64,000 nt of DNA. It comes from Dokdonella_A ginsengisoli. Its GTDB lineage: Bacteria > Pseudomonadota > Gammaproteobacteria > Xanthomonadales > Rhodanobacteraceae. Where the stretch lies: NCBI RefSeq assembly GCF_042652785.1, contig NZ_JBHSHD010000008.1:248001-312000 (forward strand). The letters run 5' to 3'. The notes beneath the pieces are model-generated. The model ran no database searches and was not told the DNA's origin. It was given only the letters and a program-made list of their open reading frames with translations. The position numbers and the translations under genes are program-made. This document shows, piece by piece, positions 17,346 through 25,483 of the stretch. How positions within the stretch are numbered: position 1 is the first letter of the stretch; each line of letters starts with the position of its first letter.

Positions 17346-17636
17346 TCACAGCGTCCAGCGTATCCCCGGATCGGCACGCAGCGCCGCGTGCGCGGCGTCG
17401 TATTTCTCGCGCGTGGGACAGGTGAAGCTGGCGGTGACCGCGACGTAGTTGCCTTCGCGCGAGGGGCGCACCTGCACCGCGTCGGCGAGCACGACCAGGC
17501 CGAGGCCGGCGAGGATCGCCGGCACGCGGTGCTCGAGGTCGGCGGTGGCGCTGCCCATCGCGGTAATCTCGAACACGCCGGGGAACTGGAAGCCCTGGTC
17601 CGGGTTCTGCGGCTGGATCTCGTCGAGGTCTTTCAT
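17346..17636 (-). CDS. ybeD: YbeD/DUF493 family protein
   Basis: This 96-residue protein has the small ferredoxin-like (ACT-like) fold of DUF493: it contains FQFPGVFEITAMG near residue 16 and ends with PTREKYDAAHAALRADPGIRWTL. The molecular role is unknown; in E. coli ybeD lies between dacA and lipB, and a regulatory part in lipoate metabolism has been proposed. Its ATG overlaps the dacC stop in an ATGA (17633-17636), so it is translationally coupled to the carboxypeptidase. The gene expected next, lipB, is displaced about 2.2 kb by an opposite-strand gene. Confidence 0.93.
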   Translation of the reverse strand: MKDLDEIQPQNPDQGFQFPGVFEITAMGSATADLEHRVPAILAGLGLVVLADAVQVRPSREGNYVAVTASFTCPTREKYDAAHAALRADPGIRWTL

Positions 17637-18967
17637 CCGTTCCCCTTCGGCGCTTCGGCCGACACGGCCGGGCCGGCATCGCCCTTGAACCACATCCAGA
17701 ACCCGTCCGAAAGGCGCTTGAAGAAGCCGCCTTCGCCGCCGTCGCCGAGCGCGACCAGCGGCCGCTCGAGCAGGGTCTTGCCGTCGAGCGTGACCTTCAA
17801 GGTTCCGACCTGCTTGCCCTTCTCGATCGGCGCGATCAGGCGCGAGGGCATCTCCAGGCTGGCCTTGAGATCGCCGTAGCGGCCGCGCGGGAACGTGATC
17901 AGCACGTCCTCGGAGACGCCCAGCGGCAGCTTCGCCTCGACGCCCTTCCACAACTCCGGCTCGGCCAGCGGCTTGCCGGCGACGTAGAGCTTCTGCGTCT
18001 CGAAGAAGCGGAAACCGTAGTTCAGCAGCGCCTGGTTGTCGTCGGCGCGCTGCTTCTCGCTCGGCGCGCCCATCACCACCGCGATCAGGCGCTGGTCGCC
18101 GCGCAGGGCCGAGGTGGCCAGGCAGAAGCCGGCCTCGGAGGTGTGGCCGGTCTTGATGCCGTCGACGGTCGAGTCGCGCCACAGCAGCGTGTTTCGGTTG
18201 TGCTGCTTGATGCCGTTCCACTCGAAGTCCTTGACCGCGTAGACCTTGTACTCCTCGGGATAGTCGTGAATCAGCGCGCGCGACAGCAGCGCGATGTCGT
18301 GCGCGGTGGTGTAGTGGTTGGGATTGGGCAGGCCGCTGGCGTCGACGTAGTTCGTACCGCTCATGCCGAGCTTGGCCGCGTACTGGTTCATCAGCTGGGC
18401 GAAGGTCGCCTCGGAACCGGCGGTGTGCTCGGCCAGCGCGATCGCGGCGTCGTTGCCGGACTGGATGATCATGCCGTAGAGCAGGTCCTTCAGCGGCACC
18501 TGGCTGTTGAGCTGCAGGAAGCTGGTCGAGCCGTCGGTGCCGGCGCCGCCCGAGCGCCAGGCGTTCTCGCTGATGGCGACCTTGTCGTCCATCTTGATCT
18601 TGCCGTGCGCCAGCTCGGCCGAGACCACGTAGGAGGTCATCACCTTGGTGATCGACGCCGGCGCGACGCGCGCGTCCATGTTGCTCTCGGCGAGGATCTG
18701 GCCGCTGGTGTAGTCCATCAGCACCCAGGCCTTGGCGTCGATCGTCGGCGCCGGCGGCACCGGACCGCTGCCGGGCGCGCCGGGCACCGCCACCGCGGGT
18801 GCCGCGGGCTTGGCCACCGGCTGCGGGGTCGGCAGGTTCGGCTGCGCCGCGGCGGGTGCCGGCGCGTGCGCTGCGGCAGGCGCGGGCGCGGGCGGTGCGG
18901 CATGGGCGCAGGCCGCGGCCAGGAGCGAAGCGAGCAGGGCGGGCCGGATCAAGGCGGGCAATTTCAT
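17633..18967 (-). CDS. dacC: D-alanyl-D-alanine carboxypeptidase (PBP5/6 family)
   Basis: This periplasmic enzyme removes the terminal D-Ala from peptidoglycan stem peptides and helps keep cell shape. In the 444-residue sequence the active-site motifs are Ser105-x-x-Lys108 (ASITKVM), SGN at 170-172 (IIQSGNDAA) and KTG (DGIKTGHTSEAG). A signal peptide ends near residue 23 and is followed by a 50-residue Ala/Pro linker (PAPAAAHAPAPAAAQ) not found in E. coli PBP5. The C-terminal beta domain and an amphipathic membrane anchor (GGFFKRLSDGFWMWFKG) are present. AAGGA lies about 10 bases before the ATG. It is coupled to ybeD by a 4-base overlap. Confidence 0.95.
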   Translation of the reverse strand: MKLPALIRPALLASLLAAACAHAAPPAPAPAAAHAPAPAAAQPNLPTPQPVAKPAAPAVAVPGAPGSGPVPPAPTIDAKAWVLMDYTSGQILAESNMDARVAPASITKVMTSYVVSAELAHGKIKMDDKVAISENAWRSGGAGTDGSTSFLQLNSQVPLKDLLYGMIIQSGNDAAIALAEHTAGSEATFAQLMNQYAAKLGMSGTNYVDASGLPNPNHYTTAHDIALLSRALIHDYPEEYKVYAVKDFEWNGIKQHNRNTLLWRDSTVDGIKTGHTSEAGFCLATSALRGDQRLIAVVMGAPSEKQRADDNQALLNYGFRFFETQKLYVAGKPLAEPELWKGVEAKLPLGVSEDVLITFPRGRYGDLKASLEMPSRLIAPIEKGKQVGTLKVTLDGKTLLERPLVALGDGGEGGFFKRLSDGFWMWFKGDAGPAVSAEAPKGNG

Positions 18968-19071
18968 TCGGGACTCGGATCCTTGCAAGGCGCAAAGAAG
19001 GAATTGTCGCAGAGCATGCCGGCCAAAACACCCCGCCGCCGGATTCGCCCGGCGCGCGGTATGCCGCGCGT

Positions 19072-20010
19072 TCAGCGCTCGATCGCCACGCGCGGCGCGC
19101 CGAGGCCGAGCTGTTCGATGCGCGCGGTCATCGCGTCGGCGGCGTCGACGTCGGCCAGCGGACCGACGCGCACGCGGTGCACGGTGCGCCCGTCGATCGT
19201 CGCCGACTGGATGCCGACGCGGTCGAGGCCGGCGCGCGTCGCGTTCGCGGCGGCGCGCTCGGCGTTCGCGCGGTCGCCGAACGCGCCGATCTGCAGATAG
19301 ATGCGCGGCGCGTCGTCCGCGGCCGTCTCCTCGGCGCGCGCGGCGAGCGGTCGCGCCGGCGCGACCGAAGCGATGCGGGTCGGCGGCAGCGCATCCGGAC
19401 GCTCCGGATCGATCGCGCGCACCTCGACCACGCCGGTGCCCTTCGGCCACACGCCGATCTTGACCGCGGCCGCGTAGGAGAGGTCGATCAGGCGGTTCTC
19501 GTGGAACGGGCCGCGGTCGTTGACGCGCACCACCACGCTCTTGCCGTTGTCGAGATTGGTCACGCGCACGTAGCTGGGCAGCGGCAGCGTCTTGTGCGCG
19601 GCGCTGAACGCGTACATGTCGTACGGCTCGAACGAGGAGGTCATGTAGCCGTGGAACTTGTTGCCGTACCACGAGGCGATGCCGCGCTCGCTGTAGCCGC
19701 GTGCGTCCGGCAGCAGGCGGTAGGTGCGGCCGAGCACGCTGTAGGTCTCGCGGTTGCCGTAGCGCGAGCGCGGCTCGGCCTTGGGCACCGGTTCGGGAAT
19801 CTTGCTGACGTCGATCGCCGGCGCGTCGGGACCGCCGTCCTGGTTCTTGTGGTAGCGCTCGGACTGCGGCCGCGAGGTCTCCGCCGACGGCCGCTCGCCG
19901 CGCTGCACGGACGCCGGCGCACGCGCCTCGTCGCGGCGCGGCTTGTGCCCGGCGCAGGCGACCAGGGCGAGGCCCAGCAGCGCGACGACGAGCGCGCGCA
20001 GCCGGTTCAC
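19072..20010 (-). CDS. rlpA: Septal ring lytic transglycosylase RlpA (lipoprotein with SPOR domain)
   Basis: RlpA cleaves glycan strands lacking stem peptides at the septum. The 312-residue protein has a lipoprotein signal (LLGLALVACAGH, Cys near residue 19), a Pro/Glu-rich linker, a double-psi beta-barrel with GIASWYGNKFHG near 110 and VRVNDRGPFHENRLIDLS near 155, and a C-terminal SPOR domain (about 230-312, IYLQIGAFGDRANAE) for binding denuded septal glycans. It starts with GTG at 20010, whose GTGA overlaps the mltB stop; no separate ribosome site is evident, which fits coupling. mltB and rlpA both act on glycan strands. Confidence 0.94.
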   Translation of the reverse strand: MNRLRALVVALLGLALVACAGHKPRRDEARAPASVQRGERPSAETSRPQSERYHKNQDGGPDAPAIDVSKIPEPVPKAEPRSRYGNRETYSVLGRTYRLLPDARGYSERGIASWYGNKFHGYMTSSFEPYDMYAFSAAHKTLPLPSYVRVTNLDNGKSVVVRVNDRGPFHENRLIDLSYAAAVKIGVWPKGTGVVEVRAIDPERPDALPPTRIASVAPARPLAARAEETAADDAPRIYLQIGAFGDRANAERAAANATRAGLDRVGIQSATIDGRTVHRVRVGPLADVDAADAMTARIEQLGLGAPRVAIER

Positions 20011-21044
20011 GACGACGGGTTTTCCGCCACGCCGGCCGCGATCTCCTGCGCCAGCTGCCACACCGCCATCGAGTACAGCGGGCTGCGGTTGTAGCGCGTG
20101 ATCACGTAGAAGTTCTTGAAGGTCAGCCAGAACTCGGGGCCGCGCTCGCCCTCCAGCTTGAGCAGGGTCGACGGCGTTTCCGCCTCGACGCGCTCGAGCG
20201 GCGCGTAACCCCACGCCTCCAGCTGTTGCAGCGTGTACGCCGGCTCGGAATTGGCCGGCGCCAGCGCCTGCGCGTCGCCGGCCGGTTGCGCGCGCACGGT
20301 CACCGGCTGGTCCTTCTGCCAGCCGTGCGCGGCGAAGTAGTTGGCCACGCTGGCGGTAATGTCGGGCAGCGAATTCCACAGGTCGATGCTGCCGTCGCCG
20401 TCCTCGTCCTTCGCCCACTGCGCGATGCTGGTCGGCATGAACTGGCCCCAGCCCATCGCGCCGGCGTACGAGCCCTTCAGCTCGTCGATCGGGTAGGCCA
20501 GGTGCTGGTCGCCGAGCAGGAACAGCTGCTTCAGCTCGCCGCGGAAGAACTTCGCGCGCGGCGGATAGTTGAACGCCAGCGTCGACAGCGCGTCGAGCAC
20601 GCGGTACTTGCCGGTGATCTTGCCGTAGCTGGTCTCCACGCCGATGATCGCGACGATGACCTCGGGCGGCACGCCGTACTCGCCGCCGACGCGCTCGAGC
20701 AGCTCGCGGTTGGCGCGGTAGAACGCGACGCCGTCGACGACGCGCTTGTCGGTGACGAAGATCGGGCGGTAGTCCTTCCACTCGCGCGTCTTTTCGGCCG
20801 GGCGCGCGATCGCGTCGAGGATCGACTGCTGCGTCTTCGCACCGGACAGGGTCGCCAGCACGGCGGCCTCGTCGGGGCCGCCCTCCTTGGCGACCTCGGC
20901 GGCGAACGCACGCTGCTCGGCGGTGGCGTCGATCGGGCGCGGCGCAACGGATGCGGCCGACGCCGCCGCGTGGCCGAAGAGGGCCAGCGAGCCGATAAGG
21001 ACGAGACGGGTTCGGATCAACGGAAAACGTTCAGGGGCTTGCAC
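20007..21044 (-). CDS. mltB: Membrane-bound lytic murein transglycosylase B
   Basis: The enzyme cleaves peptidoglycan between MurNAc and GlcNAc to give anhydro ends. The family core is clear: catalytic Glu in IGVETSYGKITGKY, TLAFNYPPRAKFFRGEL, SYAGAMGWGQFMPTS, and DGDGSIDLWNSLPDI. The mature region is followed by the MltB tail NFYVITRYNRSPLYSMAVWQLAQ. The start is uncertain: GTG at 21044 gives a signal-like N-terminus (LVLIGSLALFGHAAASAA) and 345 residues; a TTG at 21020 is an alternative. The open frame continues upstream to 21350, but that part overlaps the leader of the opposite gene and looks unlike protein. It is coupled to rlpA by GTGA. Confidence 0.93.
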   Translation of the reverse strand: MQAPERFPLIRTRLVLIGSLALFGHAAASAASVAPRPIDATAEQRAFAAEVAKEGGPDEAAVLATLSGAKTQQSILDAIARPAEKTREWKDYRPIFVTDKRVVDGVAFYRANRELLERVGGEYGVPPEVIVAIIGVETSYGKITGKYRVLDALSTLAFNYPPRAKFFRGELKQLFLLGDQHLAYPIDELKGSYAGAMGWGQFMPTSIAQWAKDEDGDGSIDLWNSLPDITASVANYFAAHGWQKDQPVTVRAQPAGDAQALAPANSEPAYTLQQLEAWGYAPLERVEAETPSTLLKLEGERGPEFWLTFKNFYVITRYNRSPLYSMAVWQLAQEIAAGVAENPSS

Positions 21045-21261
21045 GCGGGCTACTCTACCATCGCCGATGCCGTTTTCGCGCTCCGCCGGGGGCGGATCGT
21101 ACGCGTGCCGTCGGCATTCTCCGACGCGGTTTTCCGCGCTCGACCGACGCGATTTGCCGATCGCGCCCATCGGCGCACGCGCTCCCTCCGCGGCACCCTG
21201 CGAAGGTCCGCCGGATGCGCGACGCAGGCGGACGTCCCGTCCCTGCCAAGGAGAGCCGATC

Positions 21262-21750
21262 ATGACGTTCCGCCAGCCGAACCTGCCGTCCGCCGTGCTG
21301 TTCGCCGCCGCCCTCGCCTCGAACCTCGCCGCCGCCCAGACCGTGCCCAACTACGGCGACGTCTACGGCTACTTCACCGACGATGCGCAGTACGAGTCCT
21401 GGTACACGCTGACCACGCAGCTGCGCCGCGGCTTCGACGACGTCTGCGGCGACACCTTCTGCGAGGGCGACTACGCCAATATCCAGTCGCTCGGTTATCG
21501 CTGCTCGATCGAGCAGTCCAGCGGCACGATCGGCCGCTGCCTCTGGCTGTTCGCCGGCAGCTACGAGGACATCGACCCGGCCACCGGACATTTCACCGTG
21601 ACGAAAGGGTTCTGGCGCTGCCGCACGCCGCTGGCGCCGGGCACCACGATCGACGCCCTGCTCGCCGCGCTGGCCGGAGACGATCCGCTGCACGCGCCGC
21701 TGCCGGGCTCGTCGGCGACGATCTACGACGGCCTCGTCGACTGCCTGTGA
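21262..21750 (+). CDS. Secreted Cys-containing protein of unknown function (162 aa)
   Basis: No family is recognised. A signal peptide (AVLFAAALASNLAAAQ) ends near residue 26. The mature part has six Cys (in VCGDTFCEGD, YRCSIEQ, GRCLWLF, FWRCRTP and the C-terminal DCL), an even number that could form three disulfides in the periplasm, and is acidic and aromatic-rich. AAGGAG lies 8 bases upstream of the ATG. It runs opposite to its neighbours and splits mltB from rodA, which are adjacent or close in related wall clusters. Its place suggests an envelope function, but this is only context. Confidence 0.75.
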   Translation: MTFRQPNLPSAVLFAAALASNLAAAQTVPNYGDVYGYFTDDAQYESWYTLTTQLRRGFDDVCGDTFCEGDYANIQSLGYRCSIEQSSGTIGRCLWLFAGSYEDIDPATGHFTVTKGFWRCRTPLAPGTTIDALLAALAGDDPLHAPLPGSSATIYDGLVDCL

Positions 21751-21807
21751 CGCCGGTCCGCCCGCGGGCGCCGTGGCGCGTCCGCGGGCCTCGGCGCGTG
21801 CCGGCCG

Positions 21808-22932
21808 TCAGCCGCGCGCGATCGGCGTCTTGCGGTGCGCGTGGATCGACATCAGCACGCCGAAGCCGGCCAGCAGCGACACGGCCGAGGTACCGCCGTA
21901 GCTGATCAGCGGCAACGGCACGCCGACCACCGGCAGCACGCCGGTGATCATGCCGCCGTTGACCACGACATAGACGAACAGCGACATGCTGATCGCGCCG
22001 GCCAGCAGGCGCGAGTAGGTGTCCTTCGCCTCGGCCGCGATCCACAGGCTGCGCGCGATGATGAACACGTACAGGGCGAGCAACAGCAGCACGCCGACCA
22101 GACCCCATTCCTCGGCGAATACCGAGAAGACGAAGTCGGTGGTGTGCTCGGGCAGGAATTCCAGCCGCGACTGCGTGCCCTGGTGCCAGCCTTTGCCCCA
22201 CAGGCCGCCCGAGCCGACCGCGATCTTCGACTGGATGATGTGCCAGCCGTTGCCGAGCGGGTCGGCTTCGGGATCGAGCAGGGTCAGCACGCGGTTGCGC
22301 TGGTAGTCGTGCAGGAAGTGCCAGCCGACCGGCACCGCCGCGGCGAACGCCGCCAGCAGCATGCCGATGCGCCACCAGGCCAGGCCGGAGAGGAACACGC
22401 CGAACGCGCCGCTGGCGGCGATCAGCAGCGCGGTGCCGAGATCGGGCTGCTCGGCGACGAGGCCGCCGGGGATCGCGATCAGCACGCCGACGACGAACAG
22501 CGTCGACCAGTTCGGCGGCAGCGGCCGGCCGTGCAGGTACCACGCGACCATCATCGGCATCGTCAGCTTCAGCATCTCCGACGGCTGGAAGCGCACGAAC
22601 TTCAGGTCCAGCCAGCGATGCGCGCCGCGGCCCTCGCCGAGCACGGCGACCGCCACCAGCAGCAGCACGCTGCCGGCGTACAGCCACGGCGTCCAGTTGC
22701 GCAGCAGCTGCGGCGGAACGCGCGCGATGGCGAACATGAACGTGAGGCCGAGCGCGAAGCGCATCGCCTGCGAGACGACCACGCCGCGGTCGAGGTCGCC
22801 GGCGCTGTACAGCGTCGTCAGCCCGATCCCCATCAGCAGCAGCAGCGAGCCGAACAGCGGCAGGTCGATGCGCGGCTTGCGCCAGAGCGCACCGAGCCGG
22901 TAGCGCAGCTGCGCGACCGCCTCGTCGATCAC
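21808..22932 (-). CDS. rodA: Peptidoglycan glycosyltransferase RodA (SEDS family)
   Basis: RodA polymerises glycan strands for cell elongation together with PBP2. The 374-residue multi-span protein has the SEDS hallmarks: GAHRWLDLKFVRFQPSEMLKL, the EQPDLGTALL loop, the large periplasmic loop with QSKIAVGSGGLWGKGW and FLPEHTTDFVFSVFAEEWG, and the C-terminal PLPLISYGGTS. The GTG start at 22932 overlaps the mrdA stop in a GTGA, so PBP2 and RodA are made in step. It is the last gene of the mre-mrd operon, with a 57-base gap to the convergent secreted-protein gene. Confidence 0.97.
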   Translation of the reverse strand: MIDEAVAQLRYRLGALWRKPRIDLPLFGSLLLLMGIGLTTLYSAGDLDRGVVVSQAMRFALGLTFMFAIARVPPQLLRNWTPWLYAGSVLLLVAVAVLGEGRGAHRWLDLKFVRFQPSEMLKLTMPMMVAWYLHGRPLPPNWSTLFVVGVLIAIPGGLVAEQPDLGTALLIAASGAFGVFLSGLAWWRIGMLLAAFAAAVPVGWHFLHDYQRNRVLTLLDPEADPLGNGWHIIQSKIAVGSGGLWGKGWHQGTQSRLEFLPEHTTDFVFSVFAEEWGLVGVLLLLALYVFIIARSLWIAAEAKDTYSRLLAGAISMSLFVYVVVNGGMITGVLPVVGVPLPLISYGGTSAVSLLAGFGVLMSIHAHRKTPIARG

Positions 22933-24893
22933 GGCGCGGCCTGCGCGGGTTGCCGCAAATCCGCCGTCGTGGCGGATTTGCGCGCCGGCGAGTCCGGCGC
23001 AGGTCCGGATTCGACCGACGTAGCGGCGGCGCCCAGGCGCGACTGCTGCTCCTGGTCGCCGGGCAGCCAGGCGTCGAGGATCTTGCGCGCGATCGGCGCC
23101 GCGTCCGACGCGCCGCTGCGGCCGGCCTCGAGCGCGACGATGACCGCGATGCGCGGCTCCTCCGCCGGCGTGAAGCATTCGAACAGCACCTGGTGGCGCT
23201 CGATCGGGCTGGCGCTGATGCTGGTCCAGGTCTCGTCGGTGCGCGAGAAGCGCTCGGCGGTGCCGGTCTTGCCGGCGATCACGTACGGAAACCCCTCGCC
23301 GAGGCCGCGCGCGGTTCCGCTGGCGACCACGCCGATCATGCCGTCCAGCACGGCGCGCCAGTCGGCCGGGTTGTGGATGACGCTCGGCAGCGGCCGCGCC
23401 TTGTCGACCATCTCCAGCGGGCGGTCGATGCCGCTGACGACCGCGCGCAGCAGGTGCGGCACGTGCGGCACGCCGCGGTTGGCCAACGTGGCGAGCGCGT
23501 TGGCCAGCTGCAGCGGCGTGACCACCCAGTAGCCCTGGCCGATGCCGGCGATCACCGTCTCGCCGGGGAACCATGGCTGCTTGTAGCGCCCGCGCTTCCA
23601 CTCGCGCGAGGGCAGCACGCCGCCGCCCTCGCCGACCAGGTCGATTCCGGTCGGCCTGCCGAAGCCGAACTTGCCCAGGTACCCGCTGAAGCGGTCGATG
23701 CCCATATCCAGCGCGAGCGAATAGAAATACGTGTTGACCGAACGCGAGATGGCCTGCTGCAGGTCGACGCGGCCGAAGCCGCCGCGCACGTCGTCGCGGT
23801 AGGCGCGCGACTGGCCGGGGATGAAGAACTCGCCGGTCGACAGCACCGTGTCGCTGGGCTTGCGCAGGCCGAGCTCCAGGCCGGCCAGCGCGACGAACGG
23901 CTTCATCGTCGATCCGGGCGTGTAGTTGCCGCGCAGCAGGCGGTTGAGCAGCGGCTTGTTCGGCGCTTCGAGCAGCGCCGCGTAGTCCGCCCTGGAAATG
24001 CCGTTGACGAACAGGTTCGGGTCGTAGCTCGGCACGCCGACCATCGCCAGGATCTCGCCGTTGCGCGGATCGATCGCCACGGCGGCGCCGGCGCGGCCGC
24101 CGAACGCGGCCTCGGTGGCTTCCTGCAGGTGCGCGTCGATGGTCAGGTACAGGTTCTCGCCCGGCTTGGGCGCCACGCGCGCCAGCGGCTCGCCGATCGG
24201 ACGGTGGTCGGCGTTGACCTCGATCTTCTCGTAGCCGGGTTCGCCGTGCAGGCGGTCCTCGTAGAAGCGTTCGATGCCGGTCTTGCCGACGTGGGTGGTG
24301 CCGGCGTAGTCGTCCTTGTCCAGCCGCGCGAGGTCGTCGTTGTCGATGCGGCCGACGTAGCCGACGGTGTGCGCGAATTCCGCGCCGAGCGGGTAGGAGC
24401 GCGTCAGGTACGGCACGACCTCGACGCCGGGAAAAGCCCAGCGGTTGATCGAGAACCGGGCGATCTCCTCCTCCGACAGCTTCAGCCGCAGCGGCACGCC
24501 CTGGTAGGAGCGCTTGCCCTTGCGCAGCACGTTGAAGCGCGCGACGTCGTCCTCGCCGATCGGCACGATCCTGCCGAGCGTCTCGAACAGGCGCGGCAGG
24601 TCGCCGGCCTGCTCCGGCGTCACCTCGAGGCGGAACGCGGCGACGTTCTCGGCCAGCAGCAGACCGTTGCGGTCGTAGATCAGGCCGCGCGCCGGCGCCA
24701 GCGGGCGCGTCAGCACGCGGTTGGCGTCCGAGCGTGTGCTGAACTCCTCATGGCGCACGATCTGCAGGAAATGGAACCGCGCCGCCAGCGCCGCCAGGCA
24801 CAGCACGATGATCAGGAAGCCGGCCAGCGCGCGGCGCCGGAACAGCGCGTACTCGTGCCGGTTTTCCTTGATCGGCTTGAACGAGGTCGGCAC
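22929..24893 (-). CDS. mrdA: Penicillin-binding protein 2 (elongation transpeptidase)
   Basis: PBP2 crosslinks peptidoglycan during side-wall growth. The 654-residue protein has a short cytoplasmic N-terminus, one membrane span (FLIIVLCLAALAARFHFLQI, about 26-45), the pedestal dimerisation domain, and the transpeptidase motifs Ser328-TM-Lys331 (GSTMKPF), SVN (SRSVNTYFY) and KTG (AGKTGTAE). The GTG start (24893) has no clear ribosome site; a 26-codon frame with a good site ends 9 bases upstream, so reinitiation is possible. The last 25 residues (GPAPDSPARKSATTADLRQP) contain a palindromic DNA repeat and look like an acquired tail. Confidence 0.96.
   Translation of the reverse strand: MPTSFKPIKENRHEYALFRRRALAGFLIIVLCLAALAARFHFLQIVRHEEFSTRSDANRVLTRPLAPARGLIYDRNGLLLAENVAAFRLEVTPEQAGDLPRLFETLGRIVPIGEDDVARFNVLRKGKRSYQGVPLRLKLSEEEIARFSINRWAFPGVEVVPYLTRSYPLGAEFAHTVGYVGRIDNDDLARLDKDDYAGTTHVGKTGIERFYEDRLHGEPGYEKIEVNADHRPIGEPLARVAPKPGENLYLTIDAHLQEATEAAFGGRAGAAVAIDPRNGEILAMVGVPSYDPNLFVNGISRADYAALLEAPNKPLLNRLLRGNYTPGSTMKPFVALAGLELGLRKPSDTVLSTGEFFIPGQSRAYRDDVRGGFGRVDLQQAISRSVNTYFYSLALDMGIDRFSGYLGKFGFGRPTGIDLVGEGGGVLPSREWKRGRYKQPWFPGETVIAGIGQGYWVVTPLQLANALATLANRGVPHVPHLLRAVVSGIDRPLEMVDKARPLPSVIHNPADWRAVLDGMIGVVASGTARGLGEGFPYVIAGKTGTAERFSRTDETWTSISASPIERHQVLFECFTPAEEPRIAVIVALEAGRSGASDAAPIARKILDAWLPGDQEQQSRLGAAATSVESGPAPDSPARKSATTADLRQPAQAAP
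22955..22981. repeat. Palindromic repeat inside the 3' end of mrdA
   Basis: GCAAATCCGCC, a 5-base loop, then its exact complement (11-bp arms). It encodes part of the extra C-terminal tail of PBP2. A related palindrome sharing AAATCCGCC/GGCGGATTT lies inside mpl at 44403-44431. Confidence 0.7.
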
Positions 24894-24902
24894 GGGATCG
24901 GC

Positions 24903-24983
24903 CTATCGCGCCGCGGCGACCCGCGCCGGCAGCGACGGCTGCGCAGGCGGGGCGGGAGCGAGGGAACGGATGGCGGCGGCCAC
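24903..24983 (-). CDS. Possible 26-codon leader ORF before mrdA
   Basis: A GTG at 24983 lies 8 bases after AGGAG, which itself overlaps the mreD TAG stop. The frame codes for a 26-residue Ala/Pro/Arg peptide (starts MAAAIRSLAPAPP if the GTG is read as Met) and ends with TAG at 24903, only 9 bases before the mrdA GTG and in the same frame. It could feed ribosomes onto mrdA by reinitiation, or be a relic of a longer PBP2 N-terminus cut by the TAG. No homology is claimed; it may be chance. Confidence 0.35.
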   Translation of the reverse strand: MAAAIRSLAPAPPAQPSLPARVAAAR

Positions 24984-24994
24984 GGTGCGGGCTC

Positions 24995-25483
24995 CTATTC
25001 GCCGCCGCGCAGGCGCAGGCGCAGGTCGTCCAGCAGCAGGAACACGAGCGGCCACATCAGCATCCCGGTCGCCGGTGCGATCCAGAACGTCGACGACGGC
25101 ATCGCCTCGCCGGAGAAACCGCGCACCATCAAGGTGACGATGCGGTCGTTCAGCAGCAGCGCGAGCACCGCCAGCGCCTGCTGCCACATCGGGAAGAAGC
25201 GCAGGCGCGCGCGGAAGCGCAGCACGATGAAGGCGAGCACGACCAGGCGCAGCGCCTGCTCGCCGAGCAGCTCGCCGGTCAGCACGTCGCCGGCGAGGCC
25301 GAACAGGAACGCAAAGCCCAGGCCGACCCGCTCGGGCAGCTCGATCGCCCAGTAGATCAGCACGATGCCGACCCAGTACGGCTTGAGCGGCAGCAGCAGC
25401 TGCGGCAGCGGCATCATCTGCAGCAGGAAGGCGGCGACGAGGCTGCCGAAGAACAGCCAGCCCTGGCCGCGCAGGCGCGTCAT
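24995..25483 (-). CDS. mreD: Rod shape-determining protein MreD
   Basis: MreD is a small integral membrane part of the elongasome. The 162-residue sequence has four to five predicted spans (WLFFGSLVAAFLLQMMPLP at the N-terminus; LVVLAFIVLRFRARLRFF; MLMWPLVFLLLDDLRLRLRG at the end), and motifs typical of MreD: the LKPYWVGIVLIYWAI stretch and GLAGDVLTGELLGEQAL. The start ATG overlaps the mreC stop (ATGA, 25480-25483). The TAG stop merges with an AGGAG site serving the short frame before mrdA. Confidence 0.95.
   Translation of the reverse strand: MTRLRGQGWLFFGSLVAAFLLQMMPLPQLLLPLKPYWVGIVLIYWAIELPERVGLGFAFLFGLAGDVLTGELLGEQALRLVVLAFIVLRFRARLRFFPMWQQALAVLALLLNDRIVTLMVRGFSGEAMPSSTFWIAPATGMLMWPLVFLLLDDLRLRLRGGE

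Noticed and set aside
18143..19300. Plus-strand frame of 385 codons opposite dacC
   Set aside because: It is antisense to dacC with its three active-site motifs; no homology or site supports it.
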